The notes: generated by a model from the letters alone, not told the origin. Numbered from the stretch's first letter, positions 1 through 13,705 are shown. The stretch: 64,000 nucleotides of DNA from JASTVH01 sp042862465 (GCA_042862465.1 JASTVH010000004.1:186001-250000), one strand, 5' to 3'. Numbers and translations: made by a program.

Positions 1-160
1 AGTGTGAGCGCCCTGTTGATACTGGTTGGTGGGAGGCAGTAAGGGCCGTTCTCAGACATGCTTATGAAATCGTGCGTGGGTGAGTTCCTGTTCCAAGAGC
101 CAAACCGCAAGGCGGTGCTACACTGCAGGAGTACCCATCCGCAACCAAGAAATCCGCTCT

Positions 161-961
161 ATGCCGCGCTGGAATCCCGTTGTTTTCACTGCCCTGCTCT
201 CGCTGAGCCTGTCGACGGCCCAGGCCGCGTGCCTCGACGAGGCCCGCACGCCCTATGAAAAGGCTTACTGCCAGATCGTCGAGAAGGGGGAGGGGGGCGG
301 TCTGCCATCCTTTGAGGACTTTCGGCGCAATACGCCGCGTGTTCAGGCGCTGCTGCTGAAACGCCCGGCGGTGCGCGCCGGCATCGAGCTTCCCCAAAGG
401 GCACAGAACCGGAACCGGGCCAGGGACAGAGCGTTGCCGTCGCGACAACCGTCGAACCCGCCATCGCCGCGCTCTGAAGTCTCCTCCTCCCTCGATCAGT
501 GCCAACTGGAGGGCAGGATCATCAGTTGTCCCGGCGTGCGCTATCGGCTGGCCGGCAACCGCCCCAACAGCGATCTGGCGCCCGGCGCGCTCGGTCCGGC
601 CAATACGCTGGACCTGCCCGATTACCAGGGCAGCCTGGACGATGAAGCCGCGGTACGCCGCTATCTGTCCGGTGCCTACGACCGCTACATCCCCAAGATG
701 GTGGAGATCGGCCTGGCCGGCGTGACCATGAGCTTCTCCGAGTTCTATCATCGCTTCCGTCGCCACGCGGAGCAGGGCGTGGACTTTACCCGGCGACTGG
801 AACAGACCTACCAGCTGCTCAAGCAGGACAAGCGCACCAAAGCCGTGGCTTCCCGGTTAAACCGGGGGGTGCCCCATCAGATCGAGCACTGTGCGCGGAT
901 CAATATCGAGATTCTGGTTTGCGACAACGTCTCTACCAACTGGGTGTATGTAAAGCAGTAG
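161..961 (+). CDS. Secreted cysteine-containing protein of unknown function
   Basis: I do not recognise this 266-residue protein. It begins with a clear Sec signal peptide (hydrophobic VVFTALLSLSLS, cleavage expected after AQA, about residue 22), so it should be periplasmic or exported. The mature part has six scattered cysteines (near the mature N-terminus, mid-protein QCQL and SCPG, and C-terminal HCARI and VCDN), consistent with disulfides. A basic, proline-rich linker occupies roughly residues 85-115 and joins two better-ordered halves. A GTG-initiated reading 27 codons longer exists, but the ATG at 161 places the signal peptide at the terminus and is preferred. It is convergent with selD, 25 bases away. 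No catalytic motif is visible. Confidence 0.6.
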   Translation: MPRWNPVVFTALLSLSLSTAQAACLDEARTPYEKAYCQIVEKGEGGGLPSFEDFRRNTPRVQALLLKRPAVRAGIELPQRAQNRNRARDRALPSRQPSNPPSPRSEVSSSLDQCQLEGRIISCPGVRYRLAGNRPNSDLAPGALGPANTLDLPDYQGSLDDEAAVRRYLSGAYDRYIPKMVEIGLAGVTMSFSEFYHRFRRHAEQGVDFTRRLEQTYQLLKQDKRTKAVASRLNRGVPHQIEHCARINIEILVCDNVSTNWVYVKQ

Positions 962-990
962 GTCAGCGAATCAACCAAACGGGACACTAG
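961..990 (-). repeat. Dispersed element copy A at the selD stop codon
   Basis: Read on the minus strand, the sequence from the selD stop codon onward begins TAGTGTCCCGT and matches 24 of 29 positions with the sequence that starts at the stop codon of the GGDEF-EAL gene at 61510. In both places the TAG of the repeat is the gene's stop codon. The function is unknown; it could be the end of a small mobile or structured repeat. Confidence 0.5.
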
Positions 991-2021
991 CCAACCTCAA
1001 TCGACGGGCGCTCGCCACTGCGCGCCTGCAACGATCCGATCGGCCGCAAATCCAGTCCCGTCTCACGGCAGGTCGCCTCGAAGGCCGCCTGGCTGTCCGG
1101 CGCCACGGCGGCCAGCAGGCCCCCACTGGTTTGCGGGTCGCACAGCAACAGCTTCTGGGCTTCACTCAATGATTCCAGACCCTGGCCATAGGCGCTGAAG
1201 TTGCGGTGAGTGCCACCCGGCGCCACGCCTTGGGCGATCAGCGCGTCAACACCCGGCAAGCGCGGGATATCACTGAACCGGAGTTTCGCATCCAGGTCGC
1301 TGCCGCGGCACACCTCCAGGAGATGACCCAGCAAGCCAAACCCGGTGACGTCGGTCAGGGCGTGTAAGCCATCCAGGGCCGCCAGGTCGGCGCCGATGCG
1401 GTTCAAGGTGGTCATGGCTTTGAGGGCCGGTTCCAGACCGGCCGCGTCGATCAGATCGCGCTTGCCCGCCGTTGTCAGAATGCCCACGCCCAGGGGCTTG
1501 GTGAGGTAAAGCAAATCGCCGGCTTGGGCTCTGTCGTTGTATTTGATCTGGTCCCGGTTCACCAGGCCGGTCACCGCCAGGCCAAAGATCGGCTCCGGAG
1601 CGTCAATGCTGTGGCCACCGGCCAGGGGGATGCCGGCTTCCTGGCACACCGCCCGTCCACCGTCGAGCACCTCGCCGGCAATCTCCGGAGCCAGCTTGTC
1701 CACCGGCCAGCCGAGAATGGCGATGGCCATCAACGGTCGGCCGCCCATGGCATAGACGTCGGAAATCGCGTTGGTGGCGGCGATCCGGCCAAAGTCGAAT
1801 GGATCGTCGACGATGGGCATGAAGAAATCGGTGGTGCTGATGACCGCCTGGCCGTTACCGATATCGTGCACGGCCGCGTCATCGCTGCTGCTGTTGCCAA
1901 CCAGCAGACCGGGAAAATCGGCGATCTGTTGCTGGCTGCGAACGATGCGGTCCAGAATATCCGGCGCGATCTTGCAGCCGCATCCGGCGCCGTGGCTGTA
2001 TTGAGTCAGGCGAACGGTCAT
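987..2021 (-). CDS. selD: Selenide, water dikinase (selenophosphate synthetase)
   Basis: Makes selenophosphate from selenide and ATP, the selenium donor for selenocysteine and 2-selenouridine synthesis; cytosolic. The 344-residue protein starts with the family signature SHGAGCGCK, with the catalytic position occupied by Cys rather than selenocysteine. Further AIRS/PurM-like motifs follow: the ATP-binding D-D-AAVH region near residue 48, STTDFFMPIVDDP, GGHSID and DVTGFGLLGH, in the usual order and at the usual length. A GGAGA ribosome site lies about seven bases before the ATG. No mnmH (selU), selA, selB or selenoprotein is visible nearby, so the end product of the pathway cannot be read from this window. 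Confidence 0.95.
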   Translation of the reverse strand: MTVRLTQYSHGAGCGCKIAPDILDRIVRSQQQIADFPGLLVGNSSSDDAAVHDIGNGQAVISTTDFFMPIVDDPFDFGRIAATNAISDVYAMGGRPLMAIAILGWPVDKLAPEIAGEVLDGGRAVCQEAGIPLAGGHSIDAPEPIFGLAVTGLVNRDQIKYNDRAQAGDLLYLTKPLGVGILTTAGKRDLIDAAGLEPALKAMTTLNRIGADLAALDGLHALTDVTGFGLLGHLLEVCRGSDLDAKLRFSDIPRLPGVDALIAQGVAPGGTHRNFSAYGQGLESLSEAQKLLLCDPQTSGGLLAAVAPDSQAAFEATCRETGLDLRPIGSLQARSGERPSIEVG

Positions 2022-2187
2022 GGCGTCTCCTCTGCTGGCGGGTGACTGTCGGGGCCTGCAAGGTTACCGCCTCGATAGTGGAAGGTACATAGCACCAAAA
2101 CCGGCGGCGGGTCTTGGCAAAGGAGAGGCAGAACTTTAATCTGGCCGTGCGGTCTTATACGAGGAACATCCCAGGAAGAGGTCAATC

Positions 2188-2343
2188 ATGAGCCGATCGA
2201 AACGTAAACCCACACAACACAGCCAGGTCCAGCGCGATCTGCATAGTCCGCTTTATCGCATGCGGGTGGTGAAGGACAAGAGCAAGTACTCCCGTAAGCG
2301 GGACAAGGCGGTGCGGTCAGAGGATTTTCGCAAGGCAGCCTGA
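2188..2343 (+). CDS. arfA: Alternative ribosome-rescue factor ArfA
   Basis: A 51-codon gene. The product matches the E. coli ArfA core: start MSR, then LHSPLYRMRVVKDKSKYSRK, corresponding to the E. coli LLHDPLFRQRV...RK segment, followed by a basic tail. In E. coli ArfA binds stalled ribosomes with an empty A site and recruits release factor 2 to free them when tmRNA is overloaded. A perfect 14-bp hairpin spans the last codons and the stop codon (separate entry), the hallmark of the arfA nonstop control circuit. An AGGAAGAG ribosome site precedes the ATG at 2188. The gene is convergent with hspQ. The assignment rests on a short protein plus the hairpin, which together are persuasive. Confidence 0.85.
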   Translation: MSRSKRKPTQHSQVQRDLHSPLYRMRVVKDKSKYSRKRDKAVRSEDFRKAA

Positions 2344-2363
2344 GGAGGGGCCTTGCGAAAATC
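2323..2363 (+). promoter_or_regulatory. arfA nonstop hairpin across the stop codon
   Basis: Left arm GATTTTCGCAAGGC (2323-2336) and right arm GCCTTGCGAAAATC (2350-2363) are exact reverse complements, with a 13-base loop that contains the TGA at 2341. No T-run follows, so this looks more like an RNase III substrate than an intrinsic terminator. Cleavage in the stem would remove the stop codon, so that ArfA is made from a nonstop message and is destroyed when tmRNA works. That model is known from E. coli; its use here is inference. Confidence 0.8.
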
Positions 2364-2407
2364 TTCGGCCGGCAGGAGCCGCTACTGGTAGCTATTGGTA
2401 AAACCGG

Positions 2408-2713
2408 CTAGTGGGCGCTGCGGTGATAGCGCCCGCCCACAAAACGGTCGAAGAAGTGGCCCAGCGCGGGATGGTCAATCTGCTCCTCCGAATCATCCGG
2501 TTCCAGATGCCGCTCAGCCACGTAGGTGCTGTGCTCGGCCCCGTCTACCAGTACGTGATACCAGGGCTTGTCCTTGGGTGGCCGGCTTCTGGCCATCTGC
2601 TCATACCACTCCTCGGTCGCTTCAAACTCGGCATCCACGTCCACTATCACACCGCGGTAGTCGAATTTGCGGTGGTGAACCAGCTGTCCGGGTGCGAACT
2701 TGGGTTGAGTCAT
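2408..2713 (-). CDS. hspQ: Heat shock protein HspQ (YccV family)
   Basis: A small hemimethylated-DNA-binding/HspQ family protein of 101 residues, close to the E. coli length of 105. Recognisable features are the opening FAPGQLVHHRKFDYRGVIVDVD, the central KPWYHVLVDG and the TYVAERHLEPD segment. In E. coli HspQ promotes degradation of mutant DnaA and acts as a specificity enhancer of Lon. The internal ATG at 2713 is chosen because GGGAGG lies eight bases upstream; the longer reading adds six residues with no ribosome site. It is convergent with arfA. Confidence 0.85.
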   Translation of the reverse strand: MTQPKFAPGQLVHHRKFDYRGVIVDVDAEFEATEEWYEQMARSRPPKDKPWYHVLVDGAEHSTYVAERHLEPDDSEEQIDHPALGHFFDRFVGGRYHRSAH

Positions 2714-2937
2714 GGCTTGGCCTCCCGACATCGTACGAGCATGGTATTAGCAATCATTGTAACGCGCTGAGGCGGGCGAATCGCAAAGTATGCGGGCCAG
2801 TCGAAGTGGTGGCACTCGTCTGCCCATACCGGTGGGGGGTGTGTATTGCTCTGGAATGCACGGTTGAGGTTGCTCTGGGGCGCCTATCCGCGAAGCAAAC
2901 AGCAAGCGCCGGACGCCTGAACCGCAGCGCCTTGCGG

Positions 2938-2962
2938 AAAAAGGCCGCCCGAGTGGGCGGCC
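2938..2962 (-). terminator. Rho-independent terminator of the glp-type ABC operon
   Basis: On the minus strand GGCCGCCC, ACTC, GGGCGGCC form a perfect 8-bp GC stem with a four-base loop followed directly by five T residues. It lies 51 bases past the stop of the substrate-binding protein gene and should end the six-gene operon. Confidence 0.85.
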
Positions 2963-2973
2963 ATGGTTGCTGC

Positions 2974-3008
2974 GGCGTCAGACGTTCGACCGCTGACGCC
3001 TGACATGC
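2974..3008. repeat. Degenerate heptamer array (GACGTYN family)
   Basis: Five consecutive 7-base units in register: GGCGTCA, GACGTTC, GACCGCT, GACGCCT, GACATGC (GAC recurring at 2981, 2988, 2995 and 3002). It lies just past the stop codon at 3013 of the minus-strand binding-protein gene. The same unit recurs at 55205, 55283 and 57475. Confidence 0.5.
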
Positions 3009-3012
3009 ATCA

Positions 3013-4761
<1,749 letters not shown>

Positions 4762-4884
4762 GGTGAACCCCTTACGAAGGTTGCGGATGTGATGATCGCC
4801 AGGCGCGACAGCGGCCTGAGCCTGGCGTGCTCCCTGTCGGCGGTGCCGACGTACTTGCAGTTTCAGCGGAGGGCTTGGCCCGCC

Positions 4885-5157
4885 TCATCCCCAGCGCAGC
4901 AGGGCCGCCAGCCAGGCTACAGAGAGTGCCAATGCACCCCATAGCGACCAGTCGGTGAGGCCCAGAAACGCCAGGTGGATATAGGCGGCGCAAAGCAATC
5001 CGATGAACAGTCGGTCGCCCCGTGTGGTGGCAATGGGCAGAAAACCCTTGCGCTCCGTGCCGGGCGACAGTGACTCCCAGGCCGTCATGGCGGCGAGAAT
5101 CGCGGCGATGGTGCCGAAGAAGGCGGCGGTCGGTATGGTCCAGGCCATCCAAGCCAT
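4885..5157 (-). CDS. glpU: Small membrane protein of the glycerol-type ABC operon (DUF2160, GlpU-like)
   Basis: A 90-residue protein with two or three hydrophobic segments (about residues 8-26, 50-67 and 72-88), matching the DUF2160 family that accompanies this importer type. In rhizobia the corresponding gene lies at the same place, between the second permease and the binding protein. Its role is unknown; it may help assemble the permease or couple the binding protein. It is 20 bases from the stop codon of the upstream permease gene to its own ATG, so it is almost certainly co-transcribed. Confidence 0.75.
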   Translation of the reverse strand: MAWMAWTIPTAAFFGTIAAILAAMTAWESLSPGTERKGFLPIATTRGDRLFIGLLCAAYIHLAFLGLTDWSLWGALALSVAWLAALLRWG

Positions 5158-5177
5158 GCGGTTTCTCCTCTAGCCGA

Positions 5178-5984
<807 letters not shown>

Positions 5985-5993
5985 GGGATGACC

Positions 5994-9050
<3,057 letters not shown>

Positions 9051-9137
9051 CGGTTGATCCTTGTTGTTTTGCTCGGTAGCCGCGATGGTTTGGTGCGGCG
9101 GCCCGGATGTCGCTTTCATTTGTGAACAACTGGAAAA

Positions 9138-9152
9138 GCGATTCCCGTGCCA
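9138..9152 (-). promoter_or_regulatory. Sigma-54 promoter of the glp-type ABC operon
   Basis: Minus-strand sequence TGGCACGGGAATCGC matches the -24/-12 consensus TGGCACG-N4-TTGC at all but one defined position, with the exact GG-to-GC spacing. It points to the ABC operon, 88 bases before the first ATG, giving a leader of about 75 bases. The divergent neighbour is a sigma-54 activator, which fits. Confidence 0.85.
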
Positions 9153-9269
9153 GATCCCGGGGGTGAAGGGAATGTTTCTGTAGTGTGCTGTTATGGCACC
9201 GCTTTTGAGGTGAGTTCGGAGGCTGGTACCAAGGCTAGGTTTTCGGAATTGAGCAATCGGGCGTTGACA

Positions 9270-9327
9270 CTGAACAGCGTTGAACATACAAATTGAACAC
9301 TCGGAGAGTGGTTGAAAAGTTGTTCAA
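9270..9327. promoter_or_regulatory. Cluster of TTGAACA half-sites, candidate activator-binding region
   Basis: Repeats CTGAACA (9270-9276), TTGAACA (9280-9286), TTGAACA (9293-9299) and the inverted TGTTCAA (9321-9327) lie 120-190 bases upstream of the sigma-54 promoter, the usual distance for an enhancer site. They also lie just upstream of the activator gene, so they could serve its own control. That the neighbouring activator binds them is inference. The rest of the 350-base gap from 9051 to 9400 holds only the sigma-54 promoter and the two leaders. Confidence 0.6.
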
Positions 9328-9400
9328 TCGTGCCGTTTTGGCAACGAGCGACGCGCGATAGGGAAATCCCAAGCACAAAAACAACAAGGAACGTGCTGCC

Positions 9401-11260
9401 ATGTCATCTGCCGACCCCCAACCGGATCATGCCGACATCATCAGTGCTTCCTGGGAGCGCTGTCGCGGCTATGGCCTGGCCCCCGCCGGCAAACCGGTGC
9501 TGGACCGCCTCAATGCCGCCGACCGCAGGAGCCGCCAGGGCGAATACCAGTTCCTGGTGCAGACCACCGGCAACGAGGTGCTGCCCTACTACGAGCAGAT
9601 CCTCGCCAACACCGACTGCCTGATCCTGCTCACGGACCGCCACGGCCACCTGCTCAACAGCTGGGGCGACCAGCGCTTCATTACCCCGGAGCGCAAGGCG
9701 TTCTTTCATCAGGGCGTGGGGTGGAGCGAGCCGCTTCACGGCACCAATGCCATCGGCACTGCTCTGGCCACCGGGCAAGCGGTGCAGGTTCAGCGCGACG
9801 AACACTTTCTCAAGGCCAACCGCTTCATGGTGGGCTCGGCCGCGCCCATCTATAACGCCGAGCGCGATCTTCTGGGGGTGCTGGACATTTCCAGCGACGC
9901 CTATGTGCCCCAGGCCCATATCCTCGGCATGGTGAAGCTGATGTCGCAGTCGGTGGAGAACCGCCTGATCGTCAGCCGCTTCCATGAGGCGCATTTCCTG
10001 CTCACCTTCAACACCAACCTGGATAATCTGGATAGCCAATGGTCCGGGCTGATCGTGTTCGATGAGGCCGGCACCATCATCTCTGCCAATCGACGTGCCG
10101 AGCTGATTCTGGGCTACGACCTGGCCCTGGCCAATGTGGTGCGGATCTTTGACTACCCGCTACGCGAGCTCAAGAGCCATCCGGAAGGGCTGCCCCTGGC
10201 CATGCGGGCCCTGGGCAAGTACCAGATGCACGGGCTGGTGAAGCGACCCAGCAAGCCGAAGGTAGAGGCGGTGGACTTTCGCGAGCAGCGCGCCGAGGCG
10301 CCTTCCCCCTCCGGTATTGGCCTGGACCGCCTGGCGTTCGGGGATGCCAGGGTGGAGCGCTGTGTGCGCCAGGCCGAATGCATCGTGGAGAAGGACATTC
10401 CCATCCTCATCCACGGCGAGACCGGGGTCGGCAAGGAGGTGTTCGTCAAGGCGCTGCATGCCCACAGTTCGCGGCGGGCCGCGCCGCTGGTGGCGGTCAA
10501 CTGCGCCGCCATTCCCGGGGAACTGGTGGAGTCGGAGCTGTTCGGCTATGAAAAAGGCGCCTTCACCGGCGCCAGCAGCAAGGGGGCCATGGGCCTGATC
10601 CGCAAGGCGCACCAGGGTACGTTGTTTCTGGACGAAATCGGCGACATGCCACTCAAGGCCCAGGCTCGCCTGTTACGGGTGCTGCAGGAACGTAAGGTCA
10701 CGCCGTTAGGCAGCACCGAATCCTACCCGGTGGACATCAAACTGATATCCGCCACCAACCGCAGTCTGCGGGCCGCCAGCGAGCAGGGCCTGTTCCGCCA
10801 GGATCTTTACTACCGCGTCACCGGCCTCAACCTGGAGCTGCCCCCGCTGCGCGAGCGCACGGACAAGCGCGCCCTGTTTCAGGAAGTGCACCTCCTGCAC
10901 CGCAGCCCGGACCAGCCGGCGACCCTGTCGGACGATATGCTCACCCTGTTCGAGCAACATCCCTGGCCGGGCAACCTGCGCCAGCTGGCCAGCGTCCTCC
11001 AGATCGCACTGGCCATGGCCGACCGTGATCCCATCGAAACCTGGCACCTGCCCGACGACTTCTTCGCCGACATCGACCGCGTCCAGGCCCCCGAATCCGA
11101 CCCGGGACCACCCCTGGATACCGCCGCCAACGATGCCCAGAGCATCCTCGACGCCTATAACCAGCACGCCGGGAACGTTTCAAAGACGGCCCGGAGCCTG
11201 GGGGTGAGTCGCAATACGCTCTATAAGCGCTTGCGGGAATTAGGTATCCGACGGGGGTAA
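9401..11260 (+). CDS. Sigma-54-dependent transcriptional activator (AcoR-like)
   Basis: Enhancer-binding protein of 619 residues. A GAF-type sensor (about 70-200) is followed by a PAS-like stretch (about 215-270, GLIVFDEAGTIISANRRAE). The AAA+ domain (about 305-540) has Walker A GETGVGKE, the sigma-54 contact loop GAFTGA and Walker B LFLDEIGD, and a Fis-type helix-turn-helix lies at the end (ARSLGVSRNTLYKRLREL). There is no receiver domain, so it should respond to a small ligand rather than to phosphorylation, as AcoR does. It is divergent from an ABC importer operon with a sigma-54 promoter, which is its likely target; the inducer is probably the imported compound or a derivative. Confidence 0.9.
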   Translation: MSSADPQPDHADIISASWERCRGYGLAPAGKPVLDRLNAADRRSRQGEYQFLVQTTGNEVLPYYEQILANTDCLILLTDRHGHLLNSWGDQRFITPERKAFFHQGVGWSEPLHGTNAIGTALATGQAVQVQRDEHFLKANRFMVGSAAPIYNAERDLLGVLDISSDAYVPQAHILGMVKLMSQSVENRLIVSRFHEAHFLLTFNTNLDNLDSQWSGLIVFDEAGTIISANRRAELILGYDLALANVVRIFDYPLRELKSHPEGLPLAMRALGKYQMHGLVKRPSKPKVEAVDFREQRAEAPSPSGIGLDRLAFGDARVERCVRQAECIVEKDIPILIHGETGVGKEVFVKALHAHSSRRAAPLVAVNCAAIPGELVESELFGYEKGAFTGASSKGAMGLIRKAHQGTLFLDEIGDMPLKAQARLLRVLQERKVTPLGSTESYPVDIKLISATNRSLRAASEQGLFRQDLYYRVTGLNLELPPLRERTDKRALFQEVHLLHRSPDQPATLSDDMLTLFEQHPWPGNLRQLASVLQIALAMADRDPIETWHLPDDFFADIDRVQAPESDPGPPLDTAANDAQSILDAYNQHAGNVSKTARSLGVSRNTLYKRLRELGIRRG

Positions 11261-11286
11261 AGGGCGGTATTGATTAAACCGTATCA

Positions 11287-11303
11287 GGCGGCTGTTTGCC
11301 GCC
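11287..11303. terminator. Short GC hairpin between convergent genes
   Basis: GGCGGC, TGTTT, GCCGCC form a perfect 6-bp stem between the activator gene and the convergent CheY-like gene. The T-run is poor on either strand, so it is only a candidate terminator. Confidence 0.35.
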
Positions 11304-11329
11304 GGGTTTGGCTGAACTTCTATACCGCA

Positions 11330-11698
11330 TCAGCGGGCGAGAATTTTTTCCGTGCCGGCCAGCAAGGCCTTGCTCTTGTAGGGCTTGGTCACCCAGGCCA
11401 CGACGCCGTTTTCCTTCCCCCGCGCTTTCATGTCCGCACTGCTCTGCGTGGTGAGCATGATGATCGGGATATGGCTGAACTCAGGGTTACCGTGCAGCTT
11501 TTCGCACATGGTCAGGCCATCCAGCTCCGGCATGTTGACGTCGCTGATGATGAGATTCACATCCTTGTTGGCGTCCAGAGCCTCCAGCCCCTTGATACCG
11601 TCGGCGGCCTCCACCACTTCATGACCGGCCCCTTCCAGGTCGGCCTTGAGCTGGACGCGGATAATCTCTGAGTCGTCGACTACCAGAATTTTAGCCAT
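11330..11698 (-). CDS. CheY-like single-domain response regulator
   Basis: A stand-alone receiver domain of 122 residues with a complete active site: acidic pair D8-D9, phospho-acceptor D53 in LIISDVNMPELDG, conserved Thr in IIMLTTQS and Lys in VTKPYK. There is no output domain, so it must act through a partner protein. It is the last gene of a three-gene minus-strand operon (CheX-like, PAS-GGDEF, CheY-like) that lies divergently from a CheA-like kinase, the obvious phosphodonor. AGGAA precedes the ATG. Confidence 0.9.
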   Translation of the reverse strand: MAKILVVDDSEIIRVQLKADLEGAGHEVVEAADGIKGLEALDANKDVNLIISDVNMPELDGLTMCEKLHGNPEFSHIPIIMLTTQSSADMKARGKENGVVAWVTKPYKSKALLAGTEKILAR

Positions 11699-11705
11699 AG
11701 GGTTC

Positions 11706-13097
11706 CTACTGTCCTTCTATCTCGATCCGGTTGCGGCCTTCGCGCTTGGCCTTGTAGAGCATCTGGTCGGCCCGCTTGATGAGCTGGTCGAGGCTTTCGT
11801 TGTCGCGATGGCTGGCGACGCCGCCACTGATGGTGATTTGCACCTCCTGGTCTTCCACCTTCAGCGGCATGGCGGCCACTTTCTTGCGAACCCGTTCGGC
11901 CAGCTTGGAGGCCGCTTCGGTGTTGCCCGCGATGAAGACCATGAATTCCTCGCCGCCAAAGCGCACGGGAATATCGGGCTTGCGCACCTGCTTGAGCATG
12001 ACCGCCGCGACCTGCTTGAGCACCCGGTCGCCCACATCGTGGCCGAAGTTGTCGTTGAAGGGCTTGAAGTGGTCAATATCGAACATGACCAGCGCCACGT
12101 CCAGCACGTCCCGCCGGTTATGGCTGTTGAGGAGGGCTTCCACCCGGTCCTCCATGTACAGCCGGGTGAAGAGGCCGGTCAACGGGTCGCGGATGGCGCT
12201 TTCATAGATGGCCCGGCTCTGGCGTTCGATCAGATCAGCCCGCTCGCGTTCCTTTTCCGCTTCCACCACCTTGGTGCGATCCTCGAGGATCACCAGCAGC
12301 CGCTTGACCACGCCATCGTAGATTACCGGCTTATAGGAGATCTGCAGGTACTTGCCGCCACGTCGGCTGTTTTTGTTGTGGTAGAAGTAGATCTGCGAGG
12401 GGAAGGTACCCACCATTTCATCGAAATGGCGCTCGTCGTTGTTGAGGCTGAGTTCGATATTGCGGACACCCTGCAGTTCTTCGTCGGACAGGTCCTGCCT
12501 GATGGGATCGAAGACGATCTCACGAAACGGCTTGCCGTAGAAATCACCGCCGCCTAGCAACCAGATCAGGTAACTTGAGTAGGTGTCCTCGATGCGGCCT
12601 TCCTCGTCGATGGTGAGAATGCCCAGGGGAATGTTGGCAAAGACGCTCGACAGCTTGCTTTCCGTCTCCCGCAGCTCACTGATGTCTTCACCGATCAGGT
12701 AGAAGAGTTTGCCCTCGGCGCTGGAGGGCGTATCGATGCGGGCGAGACGCCAGTAGAAGGGACGATCGTCATCCAGGCTTTCCCCACCTGATACCGCCAG
12801 TTCAAAGCGATTGACGCTCGCTTCGCCGCTATCCAGCAGCTGCTGCAGGTGTTCCTGGAAGATCTGCCACGCCTCGAGCTTGAACAGCCGCGAGCACTCG
12901 GTGCGCAGCAGGTCCTCCGGGTCAACGTCCAGAACCCGGGCCGCTTCGGTGTTGCCGCGCAGGATTTCACCCTGTTCATTGAGGATCATGAAGACACCGG
13001 GCAGGCCGTCGATGATGGCTTCCGACTGGGCGTTGGCGTTTTCCAGCAGGTCAAGGATCTTGTGGGACGCCTGGATGTCCTGATTAAGGTTGCTCAT
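11706..13097 (-). CDS. Diguanylate cyclase with two PAS domains
   Basis: Cytosolic protein of 463 residues without membrane segments. A short N-terminal coiled region leads into a PAS domain (about 25-135, GVFMILNEQGEILRGN), then a second PAS (about 150-260, NIPLGILTIDEEGRIEDTY), then a GGDEF domain (about 295-460). The active-site motif is RFGGEEF, and the product-inhibition site RxxD (RKPD) sits exactly five residues before it, so it should be an active, feedback-inhibited c-di-GMP synthase. It overlaps the CheX-like gene by four bases (ATGA) and sits eight bases before the CheY-like gene, so all three should be co-expressed. Confidence 0.9.
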   Translation of the reverse strand: MSNLNQDIQASHKILDLLENANAQSEAIIDGLPGVFMILNEQGEILRGNTEAARVLDVDPEDLLRTECSRLFKLEAWQIFQEHLQQLLDSGEASVNRFELAVSGGESLDDDRPFYWRLARIDTPSSAEGKLFYLIGEDISELRETESKLSSVFANIPLGILTIDEEGRIEDTYSSYLIWLLGGGDFYGKPFREIVFDPIRQDLSDEELQGVRNIELSLNNDERHFDEMVGTFPSQIYFYHNKNSRRGGKYLQISYKPVIYDGVVKRLLVILEDRTKVVEAEKERERADLIERQSRAIYESAIRDPLTGLFTRLYMEDRVEALLNSHNRRDVLDVALVMFDIDHFKPFNDNFGHDVGDRVLKQVAAVMLKQVRKPDIPVRFGGEEFMVFIAGNTEAASKLAERVRKKVAAMPLKVEDQEVQITISGGVASHRDNESLDQLIKRADQMLYKAKREGRNRIEIEGQ

Positions 13098-13705
13098 AGG
13101 AAATCGAAACCCTCGTCGTCATCGTCTTCCTCGCTCTCCTCGGTCGGCTCGTAATTCAGCAGCTTCGAGGCCCCCTCAACATCCATGATTTCGATCAGGA
13201 CGGTCCCGGGGAAATGGACCCCATCGACCTCCAGGCGCCAGCAATCGCTGTAACGGATCAGCGGCTGGGAGGCGGGCGTGTAATCCGCGAAGACTTCATA
13301 GAGGCCACGGGTGCAAAGTGGCAGGCTGATGCCCAGGGATAGCTCGTTCTTCTCGAAAATCTGCACCAGATAGCCGCCAATCAGGTTGCACAGTTCTTTC
13401 ACAAAGTCGGTGGCCTGGGTGTCGCTCATGTCGCCGGGCGTGGCGGCGCCATAAATGGGGTGGGCGATGGCCTTAACGTCCTTGTAGGCGAAATGGAGCT
13501 TGAGGGTCATCCGGATCGTCTCGCCCCCCAGCAAAATCAGGGACATCCAGTTGCCCAGCACATTGCCTTCGCGGTGAGCTTTGGGCATCTCGGCCAGCTG
13601 CAGGTCATCCCGCCGGCTGTATACCCGTGCCCGCTCCTCGGCGGCATGGCGTACCAGGGCGCGAAGTTTGTCCTTCAGGGGTGCCTGGATCTCTTCAATG
13701 CTCAA
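13094..13705 (-). CDS. CheX/CheC-like chemotaxis phosphatase
   Basis: A protein of about 203 residues whose central part resembles the CheC/CheX/FliY phosphatase fold. The catalytic pattern D-x3-E-x2-N is present as DFVKELCN, followed by a proline 22 positions after the Asn, near the family spacing. This family dephosphorylates CheY-P. The C-terminus is strikingly acidic (SEEDDDDEG). I chose a TTG start (giving MSIEEIQAPLKDKL) because AGAGGAAG lies about eight bases upstream; the longer ATG reading to 13771 has no ribosome site and adds a cysteine-rich tail. It is first gene of the operon with the diguanylate cyclase and CheY-like genes. Confidence 0.75.
   Translation of the reverse strand: MSIEEIQAPLKDKLRALVRHAAEERARVYSRRDDLQLAEMPKAHREGNVLGNWMSLILLGGETIRMTLKLHFAYKDVKAIAHPIYGAATPGDMSDTQATDFVKELCNLIGGYLVQIFEKNELSLGISLPLCTRGLYEVFADYTPASQPLIRYSDCWRLEVDGVHFPGTVLIEIMDVEGASKLLNYEPTEESEEDDDDEGFDFL

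Noticed and set aside
9051..9287. N-terminal extension of the first ATPase by 79 codons
   Set aside because: It would translate across the sigma-54 promoter; the MSLSLENVN start with AAGGA fits the family.
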